The notes: generated by a model from the letters alone, not told the origin. A stretch of DNA of 64,000 nucleotides from Streptomyces capitiformicae (GCF_002214185.1 NZ_CP022161.1:8749486-8813485), one strand, 5' to 3'; positions 26,473-35,406 are shown, counted from the stretch's first letter. Numbers and translations are program-made.

Positions 26473-27258
26473 ATGAGCATCAGCCATGCCCCACCCGGCT
26501 CGCCCGAGGCCCATGGAAACGGACTCGGACTCTCGCGCGAACTCGCTCTCGAACTCCTGTTCCCCAGCTCCGCCCGCAGCACCCGCGTCCCGCGCCGGCT
26601 GCGGCGACGCGCCTCCGGGCCCGTACTGCTGCTCGCGCTGAGGCAACTCCTCAGCGCCACCGGCCTGTTGACTGCGGACGTCCTCACTTCTACGGGGGGA
26701 TCGCACAGGTCGCGGGGGTGGCAAGTCGGTCGCTGTGGCGCAGGGTTCCTCCGCCAACCACCAGTTGGTCGCCTCGCTCGAGAAGGCTGGGTTGAGCCTG
26801 AGCGACGTGAAGGTCAAGTACCTCCAGCCGGCCGACGCGCTGGCCGCGTTCGCCTCCGGCAAGGTCGACGCGTGGGCGGTGTTGGGATCCGTACACCTCG
26901 CAGGACCTCAAGGCGAAGCAGGGACGCGTCCTGGCTACCGGCGACGGTGTCACCAACGGCCTCACCTTCCAGGTGGCGGCGCCGAGCGCGCTGCGGGACA
27001 AGAAGAAGCCCGCCGCCATCGAGGACTATCTGGAACGGCTGCGGCGCGCCTACGCGTGGGTGTACTCCTATGAGGAGGAGTGGGCGAAGGTCTGGGCGAA
27101 GGACACCGGTCTGCCCGAGGACGTGCACGCCTTCACCGAGCTGAAACTCATCCCGCGCAAGGTCGGCTTCGCTGCCTTCACGGATCCTCGGTTCAGCGGC
27201 GGCCTCCCGCCGTCGACCACCTCGCCCCGCCCCTCGGAAGTCCTTCGGGAAGATCCGT
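26473..27258 (+). pseudogene. Fused remnant of sulfonate ABC transporter genes (ssuC-like permease and ssuA-like binding protein)
   Basis: The first 75 codons from ATG 26473 resemble the N-terminus of an SsuC-type permease (RRLRRRASGPVLLLALRQLL, SATGLLTADVL). Near 26690 this joins the middle of an SsuA/NitT-type binding protein: GKSVAVAQGSSANHQLVASL, then VKVKYLQPADALAAFASGKV and DAWAV. One extra T near 26884 shifts the frame; it continues as KAKQGRVLATGDGVTNGLTF and DYLERLRRAYAWVYSYEEEW. An internal deletion after DTGLPEDV precedes LIPRKVGFAAFTDPRF. No active transporter can result. The intact leader peptide upstream supports a sulfur-uptake origin. Confidence 0.7.
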
Positions 27259-27282
27259 GACTTCTCCGGAGTTAGTAGAAGC

Positions 27283-28362
27283 GTGAACAATATGCGTGAG
27301 GTCGAGGTCGTCGTCATAGGCGCCGGTCAGGCAGGGCTGGCCGGCGCCTATCACCTGCGCCGCACCGGATTCGAACCGGAGCGCGACTTCGTGGTGCTGG
27401 ACCACTCCCCCGGCCCGGGCGGCGCATGGCAGTTCCGCTGGCCGTCGCTGACGTACGGCAAGGTGCACGGGATGCATGCGCTACCGGGCATGGAGCTCAC
27501 CGGCGCCGATCCGGCTCGCCCTTCCTCCGAGGTCCTCAGGGAGTACTTCGACACGTACGAGCGCACCTTCGACTTGCGGGTACGGCGTCCGGTTGATGTG
27601 CGCGTGGTACGTGAGGGCGAGGGCGGGCGGCTACTCGTGGAGACCTCGGAGGGTACGTGGTCGACGCGGGCGTTGATCAACGCGACGGGCACCTGGGACC
27701 GGCCGTTCTGGCCGCGCTACCCCGGCCAAGAGACCTTCCGGGGGCGGCAGTTGCACACCGCGCAGTACCCGGGGCCGGAGAAGTTCGCGGGGCTGCGGGT
27801 GATCGTGGTGGGCGGTGGCGCGTCCGGGACCCAGCATCTGCTGGAGATTGCCCCGTACGCCGCCGCGACGACGTGGGTGACCAGGCGGCCGCCGGTGTTC
27901 CGTGAGGGGCCCTTCACCGAGGACGTGGGCCGTGCGGCAGTCGCCCTCGTGGAGGAGCGGGTGCGGCAGGGGCTGCCGCCGAAGAGCGTCGTGTCGGTGA
28001 CGGGGCTGCCGCTCAACGACGCGATCCGGCAGGGCATCGCGGACGGCGTCCTGGACCGGTTGCCGATGTTCGACCGGATCACGCCCGACGGCGTGGAGTG
28101 GGACGACGGGCGCCGCGTGGACGCCGACGTCATCCTGTGGGCGACCGGATTCCGTGCCGTCATCGACCATCTGGCCCCGCTGCGGCTGCGCGAGCCCGGC
28201 GGCGGCATCCGCGTCGAGGGCACCCGCGCGGTCGCCGACCCCCGGATCCACCTGGTCGGCTACGGCCCGTCGGCGAGCACCATCGGAGCCAACCGCGCCG
28301 GGCGCGCGGCGGTACGGGACATCAGACGACTACTGGCGGGCGAGCGGGTCACCGCCGCCTGA
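27283..28362 (+). CDS. FAD-dependent NAD(P)-binding oxidoreductase (flavin monooxygenase-like)
   Basis: A 359-residue protein with two Rossmann motifs: FAD-binding VVVIGAGQAGLAGAYHL at the N-terminus and NAD(P)-binding VIVVGGGASGTQHLLEI near residue 170. INATGTWDRPFWPRYPG and ILWATGFRAVIDHL are typical of the flavin-containing monooxygenase/YhdA-type group, and PGPGGAW precedes a substrate-facing region. Such enzymes hydroxylate nucleophilic sulfur or nitrogen, or act as thioredoxin-reductase-like oxidoreductases; the substrate is unknown. GTG 27283 and ATG 27292 are both possible starts, with weak Shine-Dalgarno CGGAG upstream. Its position just after sulfonate transporter remnants suggests, without proof, a former role in organosulfur use. 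Confidence 0.85.
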   Translation: MNNMREVEVVVIGAGQAGLAGAYHLRRTGFEPERDFVVLDHSPGPGGAWQFRWPSLTYGKVHGMHALPGMELTGADPARPSSEVLREYFDTYERTFDLRVRRPVDVRVVREGEGGRLLVETSEGTWSTRALINATGTWDRPFWPRYPGQETFRGRQLHTAQYPGPEKFAGLRVIVVGGGASGTQHLLEIAPYAAATTWVTRRPPVFREGPFTEDVGRAAVALVEERVRQGLPPKSVVSVTGLPLNDAIRQGIADGVLDRLPMFDRITPDGVEWDDGRRVDADVILWATGFRAVIDHLAPLRLREPGGGIRVEGTRAVADPRIHLVGYGPSASTIGANRAGRAAVRDIRRLLAGERVTAA

Positions 28363-28397
28363 GTTCCCCACGGTCCAGGTTCGACCACACCTGAGTT

Positions 28398-28587
28398 CCG
28401 CACGGCCCTGCGGCCCGGCTGCCGCCCCGTATCCCCGTACGGTCCCGGCTCGACTGCCACCCGACGCCCCGCACGGTCCAGGTCCGACCGACGCCTGACG
28501 CCCCGCACGGCCCTGCGGCCCGGCTGCCGCCCCGTATCCCCGTACGGTCCCGGCTCGACTGCCACCCGACGCCCCGCACGGTCCAGG
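28398..28587. repeat. 105-bp tandem duplication in intergenic DNA
   Basis: A segment starting CCGCACGGCCCTGCGGCCCG is present at 28398 and again at 28503, nearly identical over about 85 bases, in the gap between the oxidoreductase and the MltG-like gene. A shorter related unit (CACGGTCCAGGT) occurs at 28370. No coding potential is evident. Confidence 0.85.
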
Positions 28588-28645
28588 TTCGGCCGGCGCC
28601 TGATGCCCGGTCCCCCACCAAGGTTCCCGGCCGTCAGGCGGAGGT

Positions 28646-29521
28646 CTACGCACGTGGCGTGGCGGAGCTCGCACCGGTCGTTGCCGACGGCTTCCTCCGG
28701 TTCTCGTTGAACTCGGCGACATTGCGCAGGTGTTCCTCGTAGTTCGCCGTGAAGCGAGTGTCGCCCGGCTTGACGGTGACGAAGTACAGCCAGTCGCCCG
28801 GGGTCGGATTGACGGCGGCGCGCATCGCGTCCTCGCCCGGGTTGGCGATCGGTGTGGGTGGCAGGCCCATGCGCTGGTACGAGTTGTAGGGGCTGTTGAT
28901 CTTCGTGTCGGCGACGGTGGTGTCCAGGGTGGAGCGGTTCAGCGCGTAGTTGAGGGTGGAGTCCATCTGCAACGGCATGCCGCGCTCCAGCCGGTTGACG
29001 ACGACGCGTGCCACCTTGCCCATGTCCGCCTTGGTGGCGGCCTCGGCCTGGATGATGCTCGCGACGATGACCGCCTGGTAGACGTTCATCGCGTTGCGCT
29101 GGGCCCCGGCCGTGACCTGACCGCCGTTGAACCTCTTGGCCGCGGTCTCGACCATGGTCGTCAGCACGGACTCCGGCGCCACCTTCTCCGCCAAGGTGTA
29201 CGTCGCCGGGAAGAGGTAGCCCTCCGGGTTGCCCTCGGCGTCCGCCGGGAGGGACAGCCGGGCCTTGGCCAGGGATTTCTTGGTGGATCCGGCGGGCAGG
29301 GCGAGGGCCTTGTCCACGGCTTTGTAGACCTGGGCGGAGCGCCAGCCCTCCGGGATCACCAGTGTCGTGCGGTTTTCGCCCTCGTCGTCACCGCTCCCCA
29401 GGGTCAGCAGCAGCGGCACGGCCACGGCGGTGGCCGCCACGACAGCTCCGGTCGCGATGAGGACGGCCCGGCCCCGGCGTGTCAGTCGAATCGTGTTCCG
29501 TGGCGGAGTGTTCATCTGCAT
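28646..29521 (-). CDS. MltG/YceG-like endolytic murein transglycosylase
   Basis: A 291-residue single-pass membrane protein: basic N-terminus, one helix (AVLIATGAVVAATAVAVPLLL), and an outer YceG domain. The family core is visible in VIVASIIQAEAATKADMGKVARVVVNRL, with the catalytic glutamate in QAEA, followed by MPLQMDSTLNYAL, INSPYNSYQRMGLPPTPIANPG and AAVNPTPGDWLYFVT. It cleaves nascent peptidoglycan glycan strands. It is shorter than the housekeeping Streptomyces MltG that sits with aroE and ruvX, so it is probably a second copy. ATG 29521 or ATG 29515 may be used. It begins 43 bases after the end of the ABC exporter gene on the same strand, so cotranscription is possible. Confidence 0.88.
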   Translation of the reverse strand: MQMNTPPRNTIRLTRRGRAVLIATGAVVAATAVAVPLLLTLGSGDDEGENRTTLVIPEGWRSAQVYKAVDKALALPAGSTKKSLAKARLSLPADAEGNPEGYLFPATYTLAEKVAPESVLTTMVETAAKRFNGGQVTAGAQRNAMNVYQAVIVASIIQAEAATKADMGKVARVVVNRLERGMPLQMDSTLNYALNRSTLDTTVADTKINSPYNSYQRMGLPPTPIANPGEDAMRAAVNPTPGDWLYFVTVKPGDTRFTANYEEHLRNVAEFNENRRKPSATTGASSATPRA

Positions 29522-29564
29522 GCGGGCACGGTAACCCGCATATCACCTCAAACCCGGCATATTT

Positions 29565-31445
29565 TCATCTTGTCGACTCCATCGGCCGCAATGCCGGAGC
29601 CATGTTCGACTCCATCGGTTCCATCGGCTCCATCGGCTCCAGCTGCGCGTCCCGCCGTACCAGCGCCGCGTACGTGCCGTCCCGTTCCAGTAGTTCCTCG
29701 TGCGTGCCGCGTTCGACCGCACGCCCTGAGTCGAGGACCACGATCTGGTCGGCGCTGCGGACGGTGGACAGCCGGTGGGCGATGGTGAGGGTGGTGCGGT
29801 TGGCGGAGAGCGCGTCGATGGCCTCCTGCACGGCGTGCTCGGTACGGGTGTCCAGGGCGCTGGTCGCCTCGTCGAGGATGAGGACGGGCGGGTCGCGCAG
29901 GATGGTGCGAGCGATGGCGAGGCGCTGTTTCTCGCCGCCGGAGAATCGGTGGCCGCGCTCGCCGACGACCGTGTCGTAGCCGTCGGGCAGGGACGCGATG
30001 TGATCGTGGATCTGGGCCGCCCGCGCCGCCGCGTACAGCTCCTCGTCGGTGGCGTCCGGCTTCGCGAAGCGCAGGTTGTCGGCGACCGTGGCATGGAAGA
30101 GGTACGTCTCCTGGGAGACCACGCCGACCGCGCGGGACAGGGTGTCGAAGTCCAGATCGCGTACGTCGACCCCGTCGAGCGTGACCCGGCCGCCCGTGAC
30201 GTCGTACAGCCTCGGCACCAGGCAGCCGAGCGTGGACTTGCCGGCGCCGGTGGGGCCAACGACGGCGAGGCTGCCGCCGGCCGGGACGGTGAGATCGATG
30301 CCGTCGAGGATCGGGGCGCCCCGGCCGCCCTGGCCGTCACCGCCGTCGTAGCGGAACTCGACGTTCTCGAAGCGGACTTCGCCCTTGACCTGGCCCAGAC
30401 GGACCGGGTGCTCGGGTTCGGTGATGTCGATGGGCAGGTCGAGGTACTCGAAGATGCGCTGGAAGAGCGCGAGCGAGGCCTGGACCTGGACGCCGGTGGA
30501 CAGCAGGCTCACGGTCGGCCGGAACAGGTTCTGCTGGAGCGAGACGAAGGCGACGAGCGTGCCGACCGAGACGGACGGGCCGCCGAACCGGAACGCGAGG
30601 CCGGCGGTCCAGTAGATGACGGCGGGCATGGCGGCCATGACGATCGTGATGATGGCCATGCGCCAGCGCCCCGCCATGTTCGCCCTGACCTCCAGGTCGA
30701 CAAGCCCCTCCGACTCGTCGGCGAAGGACTTGGTGAGCGAGTCGGCGCGGCCCATCGTGCGGCCGAGCAGGATGCCGCCGACGGAGAGCGACTCGGTCAC
30801 CGTCGCGGCCATCTCGGCCATCTGCTTCTGACGCCGGGTGGTGATCTTCTTGCGTTCGTCGCCGACCCGGCGGCTTATCCACACGAACAGCGGCAGCAGG
30901 AGCAGCGTGACCACGGTGAGCCGCCAGTCCAACGCGACCATGGCGACGACGGTGGCGACCACGCTGGTGAAATTGGAGACCAGGGAGGTGGCCGTGGAGG
31001 TGACGGTCGCCTGCATGCCGCCGATGTCGTTGGCGATGCGCGACTGGACCTCGCCGGTGCGGGTCCGGGTGAAGAAGGCGAGCGACATGCGCTGCAGCCG
31101 GCCGTAGACGGCGGTGCGCAGGTCGTGCATGACGCGCTGGCCGACGGTCGTGGAGATCAGGGTCTGCAGTACGCCGAAGATGCTGGTGAGCACTGCGCTG
31201 AGGATCATGCCGAGCGCGAGCAGGCTCAGCAGCCCGGTGCGGCCCTCGGGGATCGCGGTGTCGAGGATCTCCTTCAGCAGGAAAGGGGTGGCCACCGAAG
31301 CCAGTGACGCGGCGCCGACCAGCAGGCCGACGATCGCAAGGCGGCCGCGGTAGGGGCGGAAGAGCTTCAGGATGCGGCGCACCTGCCGGGGTTGTTCCTT
31401 CGAGTCGCCGGGCGGTGCCCAGGTGGATTCGTTGTCGGGATGCAT
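29565..31445 (-). CDS. ABC exporter, fused transmembrane and ATPase domains
   Basis: A 626-residue half-transporter of the multidrug/lipid exporter type. About six membrane helices fill residues 25-320. The ATPase domain has Walker A GPTGAGKST, Q-loop SQETYLF, signature FSGGEKQR (first residue Phe instead of Leu), Walker B VLILDEATSALD and H-loop TIAHRLST, so it should be ATPase-competent as a homodimer. The tail carries a short repeat EPMEPMEPMES encoded by tandem 9-bp units near 29605-29640. ATG 31445 has AGGAG upstream. The divergent MarR-family gene and an inverted repeat between the two suggest regulated drug or metabolite export. Confidence 0.93.
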   Translation of the reverse strand: MHPDNESTWAPPGDSKEQPRQVRRILKLFRPYRGRLAIVGLLVGAASLASVATPFLLKEILDTAIPEGRTGLLSLLALGMILSAVLTSIFGVLQTLISTTVGQRVMHDLRTAVYGRLQRMSLAFFTRTRTGEVQSRIANDIGGMQATVTSTATSLVSNFTSVVATVVAMVALDWRLTVVTLLLLPLFVWISRRVGDERKKITTRRQKQMAEMAATVTESLSVGGILLGRTMGRADSLTKSFADESEGLVDLEVRANMAGRWRMAIITIVMAAMPAVIYWTAGLAFRFGGPSVSVGTLVAFVSLQQNLFRPTVSLLSTGVQVQASLALFQRIFEYLDLPIDITEPEHPVRLGQVKGEVRFENVEFRYDGGDGQGGRGAPILDGIDLTVPAGGSLAVVGPTGAGKSTLGCLVPRLYDVTGGRVTLDGVDVRDLDFDTLSRAVGVVSQETYLFHATVADNLRFAKPDATDEELYAAARAAQIHDHIASLPDGYDTVVGERGHRFSGGEKQRLAIARTILRDPPVLILDEATSALDTRTEHAVQEAIDALSANRTTLTIAHRLSTVRSADQIVVLDSGRAVERGTHEELLERDGTYAALVRRDAQLEPMEPMEPMESNMAPALRPMESTR

Positions 31446-31490
31446 GAGCTCCTACGGGAAGTGAGATGGAGCGGACTGACGGAGACTAAC

Positions 31491-31515
31491 TCATTGTTAC
31501 CTATGCTCACAATGA
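31491..31515. promoter_or_regulatory. Inverted repeat, candidate MarR operator
   Basis: TCATTGT at 31491 and ACAATGA at 31509 form a perfect 7-bp inverted repeat with an 11-base spacer, in AT-richer DNA between the divergent exporter and MarR genes. Centre spacing of about 18 bases fits a winged-helix dimer. A third related word, GATATTGTT, lies at 31524. Confidence 0.55.
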
Positions 31516-31539
31516 ACATCATCCTGATATTGTTCCCGC

Positions 31540-31995
31540 ATGACCGCCCCCGACGCCGACGGCTTGCTCGCCGAGCAGTTGTTGCAACTGACCCGCCGTG
31601 TGCACCGGATCCAAAAACGCCACCTTCTGCAGTGCGGACTGGACATCACCCCTGCCCAGTCCCGACTGTTGCGCACCCTCGCGCACTACGACGCGCCCCC
31701 GCGCATGGCCGATCTCGCCGAGCGCCTGGAGGTGGTACCGCGCGCCGTGACGACCCTGGTCGACGGGTTGGAGGGGAGCGGGCGGGTGCGCCGGGTGCCC
31801 GATCCCACCAATCGACGGGTCATCCGGATCGAGGTCACGGACGAGGGCCGCAAGGCTCTGCAGGAACTGCACCACGCTCGACGGTCCGCGGCGGAGGAGA
31901 TCCTGGCGCCGCTGTCGGACGGGCAGCGGGAGGTGCTCGGGCGGCTGCTCGACACGTTGATCGACGGGGCGCCGGGGGCCGAGCAGCGCTGTTGA
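31540..31995 (+). CDS. MarR-family transcriptional regulator
   Basis: A 151-residue winged-helix protein. The DNA-binding region is PPRMADLAERLEVVPRAVTTL with LVDGLEGSGRVRRVPDPTNRRV as recognition helix and wing (DPTNRR is the typical MarR wing). Dimer helices flank it at both ends. It starts 94 bases from the divergent ABC exporter and a perfect inverted repeat lies between, so repression of itself and the exporter, relieved by a small molecule, is the likely mode. ATG 31540 is the only good start. Confidence 0.92.
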   Translation: MTAPDADGLLAEQLLQLTRRVHRIQKRHLLQCGLDITPAQSRLLRTLAHYDAPPRMADLAERLEVVPRAVTTLVDGLEGSGRVRRVPDPTNRRVIRIEVTDEGRKALQELHHARRSAAEEILAPLSDGQREVLGRLLDTLIDGAPGAEQRC

Positions 31996-32031
31996 ACACA
32001 CGGAACAGCTGTTGAGCATGCGGAACGTACG

Positions 32032-32068
32032 ACAGGGCCCGGCGCACACGTAGTGCGCCGGGCCCTGT
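32032..32068. terminator. Bidirectional hairpin terminator
   Basis: A perfect 16-bp stem (ACAGGGCCCGGCGCAC with its complement) and a 5-base loop sit between the convergent MarR and DctA genes, 36 bases after one stop and 19 bases after the other. It should serve both transcripts. Confidence 0.85.
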
Positions 32069-32087
32069 CGCGTCAATCAGGGAGCGG

Positions 32088-33551
32088 TCAACCGACCTCG
32101 GAAGCGGGCTCCTTGGCATCAGCCGTCGGCTGGGCGGGGACCCCGGCCTTGACGGTGCCGACGGACGCGTCGTCGGCCGTGCCCTCGGGAGCCTTGGCCT
32201 CGCCCGTCTCGGGAGGCTTGGGCGCCCCCTCCTCGGGCTCGTCCTCTTCCTCCACGAACTGGATCTCCCCGTCCAGCATCTTCTTCGCCCGGTCCGCGTC
32301 CAGCGCACCCTCCCACTTGGACACCGCGAAGACGGCGACGCAGTTGCCGAGCAGGTTGGTGGCGACGCGCATCGAGTCCATGATGCGGTCGACGCCGAGG
32401 AGCAGGGCGACGGCGCCGGCGGGGATGGCCCCGAGCGCGGAGGCGGTCGCCGACAGGGCGAGGAAGGCCGAGCCGGGGATGCCGGCCATACCCTTGCTGG
32501 TCAGCATCAGCACCAGGATCACCGTGACCTGCTGGCTGAGGCTGAGGTCCACACCCACGGCCTGCGCGATGAAGAGCGTGCCGATGGAGAGGTAGATGGA
32601 CGCGCCGTCGAGGTTGAAGGAGTACCCGGTGGGCAGCACCAGACCCACGGCGTCGTCACGGGCCCCGGCCTGGCGCAGCTTCTGCATCATGCGGGGCATG
32701 ACACTCTCGCTGGAGGCGGTGCCCAGCGCGAGCAGCATCTCCTCACGGGTGTAGCGGACGAACTTCCAGAGGTTGAGCCCGGTCATCAGCTTCAGCGCGA
32801 TGCCGAGCAGCACCAGGAAGGCGGCGGCGACGGCGTAGCAGAGGATGATGAGCTTGGCGTAGGTCTCCATCACACCGAGGCCGTACTGGCCCACCAGGTG
32901 CACCATCGCGCCGAACACGGCGAGCGGGGCCAGCTTCATGACGAAGCCGACGATCGCGAAGATGACCTCCTGGGCCTGCTCGATGGCGGGCAGGATCTTG
33001 GGCACCTTGGTGTGGCCGAGGTGGAGCAGCGCGGCGCCGGTGAGACAGGCGAGCACGAGCACCTGGAGCAGGGAGTTCTCGGCGAACGCGCCGATCGCGC
33101 TCTGCGGCAGCGCGTTCAGGATGAACTCGCTGGTCGACGGCAGCGAGCCACCGGCCGTCTTCGCCTCGACGGCCGAGGTGTCGAGCTTCGACGGGTCGAC
33201 GTTCATGCCCGCGCCGGGGCTGAAGACGTTGGCGGCGATCAGACCGATGAGCAGCGCGGCCGTGGAGGCGACCTCGAACCAGATCAGGGCCTTGAGCCCG
33301 ATCCGCCCGAAGGCCTTCAGGTTGCCGGCCTTGGCGATGCCGACGACGACCACGCAGAACACCAGCGGCGAGATGACCGTCTTGATGAGACGGATGAAAC
33401 CGTCGCCGAGCGGCTGGAAGGTCGTGGCCGTGTCGGGCCACACCTTTCCGACGACGATTCCGAGTACGAGCGCGATGGCTACCTGCGTGAACAGTGAGGT
33501 ACGCAGCAAGCGTGCGACGCGTCGCGGCAGGGACGGTACGGACTGCGGCAC
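32088..33551 (-). CDS. Dicarboxylate/amino acid:cation symporter (DctA/GltP family)
   Basis: A 487-residue membrane protein. Hallmarks are the re-entrant loop serine stretch ALGTASSESVMPRMM, the NMDGT-like segment TGYSFNLDGASIY, helical hairpin SKGMAGIPGSAFLAL and DRIMDSMRVATNLLGN with the substrate-binding Asp and Asn. These define Na+/H+-coupled uptake of C4-dicarboxylates, glutamate or aspartate. The C-terminal 60 residues are an acidic, proline-rich tail (EEEDEPEEGAPKPPE) not needed for transport. GTG 33551 is preferred because GGAGGA lies six bases upstream; GTG 33557 overlaps that site. It seems to be a single-gene unit ending at a strong terminator. Confidence 0.93.
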   Translation of the reverse strand: MPQSVPSLPRRVARLLRTSLFTQVAIALVLGIVVGKVWPDTATTFQPLGDGFIRLIKTVISPLVFCVVVVGIAKAGNLKAFGRIGLKALIWFEVASTAALLIGLIAANVFSPGAGMNVDPSKLDTSAVEAKTAGGSLPSTSEFILNALPQSAIGAFAENSLLQVLVLACLTGAALLHLGHTKVPKILPAIEQAQEVIFAIVGFVMKLAPLAVFGAMVHLVGQYGLGVMETYAKLIILCYAVAAAFLVLLGIALKLMTGLNLWKFVRYTREEMLLALGTASSESVMPRMMQKLRQAGARDDAVGLVLPTGYSFNLDGASIYLSIGTLFIAQAVGVDLSLSQQVTVILVLMLTSKGMAGIPGSAFLALSATASALGAIPAGAVALLLGVDRIMDSMRVATNLLGNCVAVFAVSKWEGALDADRAKKMLDGEIQFVEEEDEPEEGAPKPPETGEAKAPEGTADDASVGTVKAGVPAQPTADAKEPASEVG

Positions 33552-33696
33552 GGGCACTCCTCCGAAGGGACTTTTCTGTCATGCGGAAAAGCAGTTCCGC
33601 GCGGATCACTATCGGGGAGTTGTCGCTCGCGGGGAAGACCGCGGTGTTTCAGGCATGTAAATCATCGGCCTGTCGTCACAGCTCACGCATGGTTCG

Positions 33697-35328
33697 TCAA
33701 CAGCCCCGACTGTCCTCCGTCAGCACTCCCTGTACGGTCACCAGCGAACGGTCGTAGCAGCCGCCCGATCCGTACAGCCGGTAGCGCTCGCTCGTCGTCC
33801 CGACCGCGTGCCGCTGGTCACGGGGCACGAAGGCCGTGTACGTGGCGTCACCGGTGTACGTGTCGTCGAGCCGGGACCATGCGACGCGCCGACCGCCGTA
33901 CGTCTCGGTGACCGTCGCCCGGTCGCCGAGCGTGAGCACGGTCCGCAGCCGGTCGCCCGCCCCGAGCGTCGTTTTTCCGTCCATCGTGTACGACCGCTGC
34001 GTGCGCGTCGTCCGGGCCGGTCCGCGCCCGTCGACGGTGACCGTCTCGCCGTCGACCCACGTCGCGTCGAGCGCGTCGGGGTTCTCGCCGTCCGACCAGG
34101 TGTGCGCGGAGGTGTTGGCGATGCTCCGGCGGACCGTGGTCGTCACCCTGCCGTGCGAGGTGTCGACGTATCCGGCGACCGCCAGCCGGTGACTCCCCTC
34201 GGTGTCGAGACGGTGCTCCGTACCGGGCGTGTAGGTGGAGGAGTTGGCGAGGTCACCCGCCTGGACCTTGGTGAGGGCGCCGGTGACGTGCTCACTCTTC
34301 TCGTCCTGCCAGACGAGGACGTTGACCGGGGTGCTCCACCCGACCTGCCCCTCGGGTACACCGACCACGGAGACCTCGATGCGGTGCGGGCGGCCGTCGT
34401 TGAGGAGGCCCGCGAAGGGGGTGAGGTCATAGCGGATGGGCTGGATGTCGAAGGCGCGAGGCCCCGGAACCACGTACCAGAGGAAGGGGTTCGACCAGCC
34501 GCCGGTCCACACGGTCGGGAACGGCGCGGCGATTCCGGCCAGTTGCCCGTCGACCTCTATCCGGACCTCGCGGTACGGCCCGTCGTCCGCCTTGCAGGAG
34601 TACGGCGCCGCCTCGGGCACCGTCAGATACCAGTACTCCTCGCAGCCGCCGCCGGACCCGGTGGCGTACACCTCGGCGATGACACGTTCGCTGTTGCGCG
34701 GGGTGGTGAGCGTGTTGCCGTCCTGGAGGGTGAGGACGCGGTCGGGGGTGTCCTTCGCCGTCTTGGCGTCGGGCCCGCCCGCGTAGAAGGTCAGGGTGAC
34801 CTTGACGTCGAGGATGCCGGTGTACGTGTCGTCGACGACGTTGCCGATGAGCATCTCCACGGGCTGCGCGCGGCGCAGGGTGTCGCTGTAGCGCGTGACG
34901 TCCTTCTCCACGGACCACTCGATACCGTCGGGCGAGGGTTGCGGGGTGGACGTGCGGAACACCTCGACACCGCCGATGTGCAGATAGCCGAGGCGGTCGT
35001 ACTGGCGGCCCTTCACCTTGCCGTCGAGGCGCAGGACGACCTTGCTCCAGCTCTTTCCGCAGTCACCCGGGGGCGCGTACGTGCCCTGGTACGCAGTGAA
35101 GTCCTTGAACTGTGCCTCCGCGACCGTCACTTGGCAGGACGTGGTGTTCTCGGGTCTGGTCACGGGTGGGGCGGCGGTGATCGGGTCGTGCCAGTCGGCG
35201 CCGAACTCGGCGGGAACGTCGGCGGATTGGGCGGGGAGGTCGGCGGATTGGGCGGGGGCGGCCCCGAGCAGCGCGCTCACCAGGAGAGTCCCCCCGGTGA
35301 GCATGGACATGATAATTCGACTTCTCAT
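33697..35328 (-). CDS. Secreted PNGase A-like peptide-N-glycosidase family protein
   Basis: A 543-residue exported protein with signal peptide RSRIIMSMLTGGTLLVSALL and a cleavage site near AQSA, followed by a duplicated PAQSAD. The mature part resembles the peptide-N4-(N-acetyl-beta-glucosaminyl)asparagine amidase A family: HIGGVEVFRTSTPQP, EWSVEKDVTRYSDTL, NVVDDTYTGILDVKVTLTFY, PFPTVWTGGWSNPFLW and DIQPIRYDLTPFAGLLNDG. Plant PNGase A removes N-glycans from glycopeptides. The bacterial members are little studied. Cysteines are spaced as in an extracellular disulfide-bonded protein. ATG 35328 was chosen because it begins the signal peptide; in-frame TTG 35364 lies further upstream. The function is by family only. 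Confidence 0.8.
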   Translation of the reverse strand: MRSRIIMSMLTGGTLLVSALLGAAPAQSADLPAQSADVPAEFGADWHDPITAAPPVTRPENTTSCQVTVAEAQFKDFTAYQGTYAPPGDCGKSWSKVVLRLDGKVKGRQYDRLGYLHIGGVEVFRTSTPQPSPDGIEWSVEKDVTRYSDTLRRAQPVEMLIGNVVDDTYTGILDVKVTLTFYAGGPDAKTAKDTPDRVLTLQDGNTLTTPRNSERVIAEVYATGSGGGCEEYWYLTVPEAAPYSCKADDGPYREVRIEVDGQLAGIAAPFPTVWTGGWSNPFLWYVVPGPRAFDIQPIRYDLTPFAGLLNDGRPHRIEVSVVGVPEGQVGWSTPVNVLVWQDEKSEHVTGALTKVQAGDLANSSTYTPGTEHRLDTEGSHRLAVAGYVDTSHGRVTTTVRRSIANTSAHTWSDGENPDALDATWVDGETVTVDGRGPARTTRTQRSYTMDGKTTLGAGDRLRTVLTLGDRATVTETYGGRRVAWSRLDDTYTGDATYTAFVPRDQRHAVGTTSERYRLYGSGGCYDRSLVTVQGVLTEDSRGC

Positions 35329-35406
35329 GGGCGGTGTTCTACGGGCAGTCGACCCGATCCGCAATGAGGCCTCAGGCCACTTCGGGGAGCGGACGCTCCC
35401 GGTGTC

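Noticed and set aside
28398..28587. Possible CRISPR array
   Set aside because: Only two long copies and a partial one without regular short spacers; no cas genes in the window.
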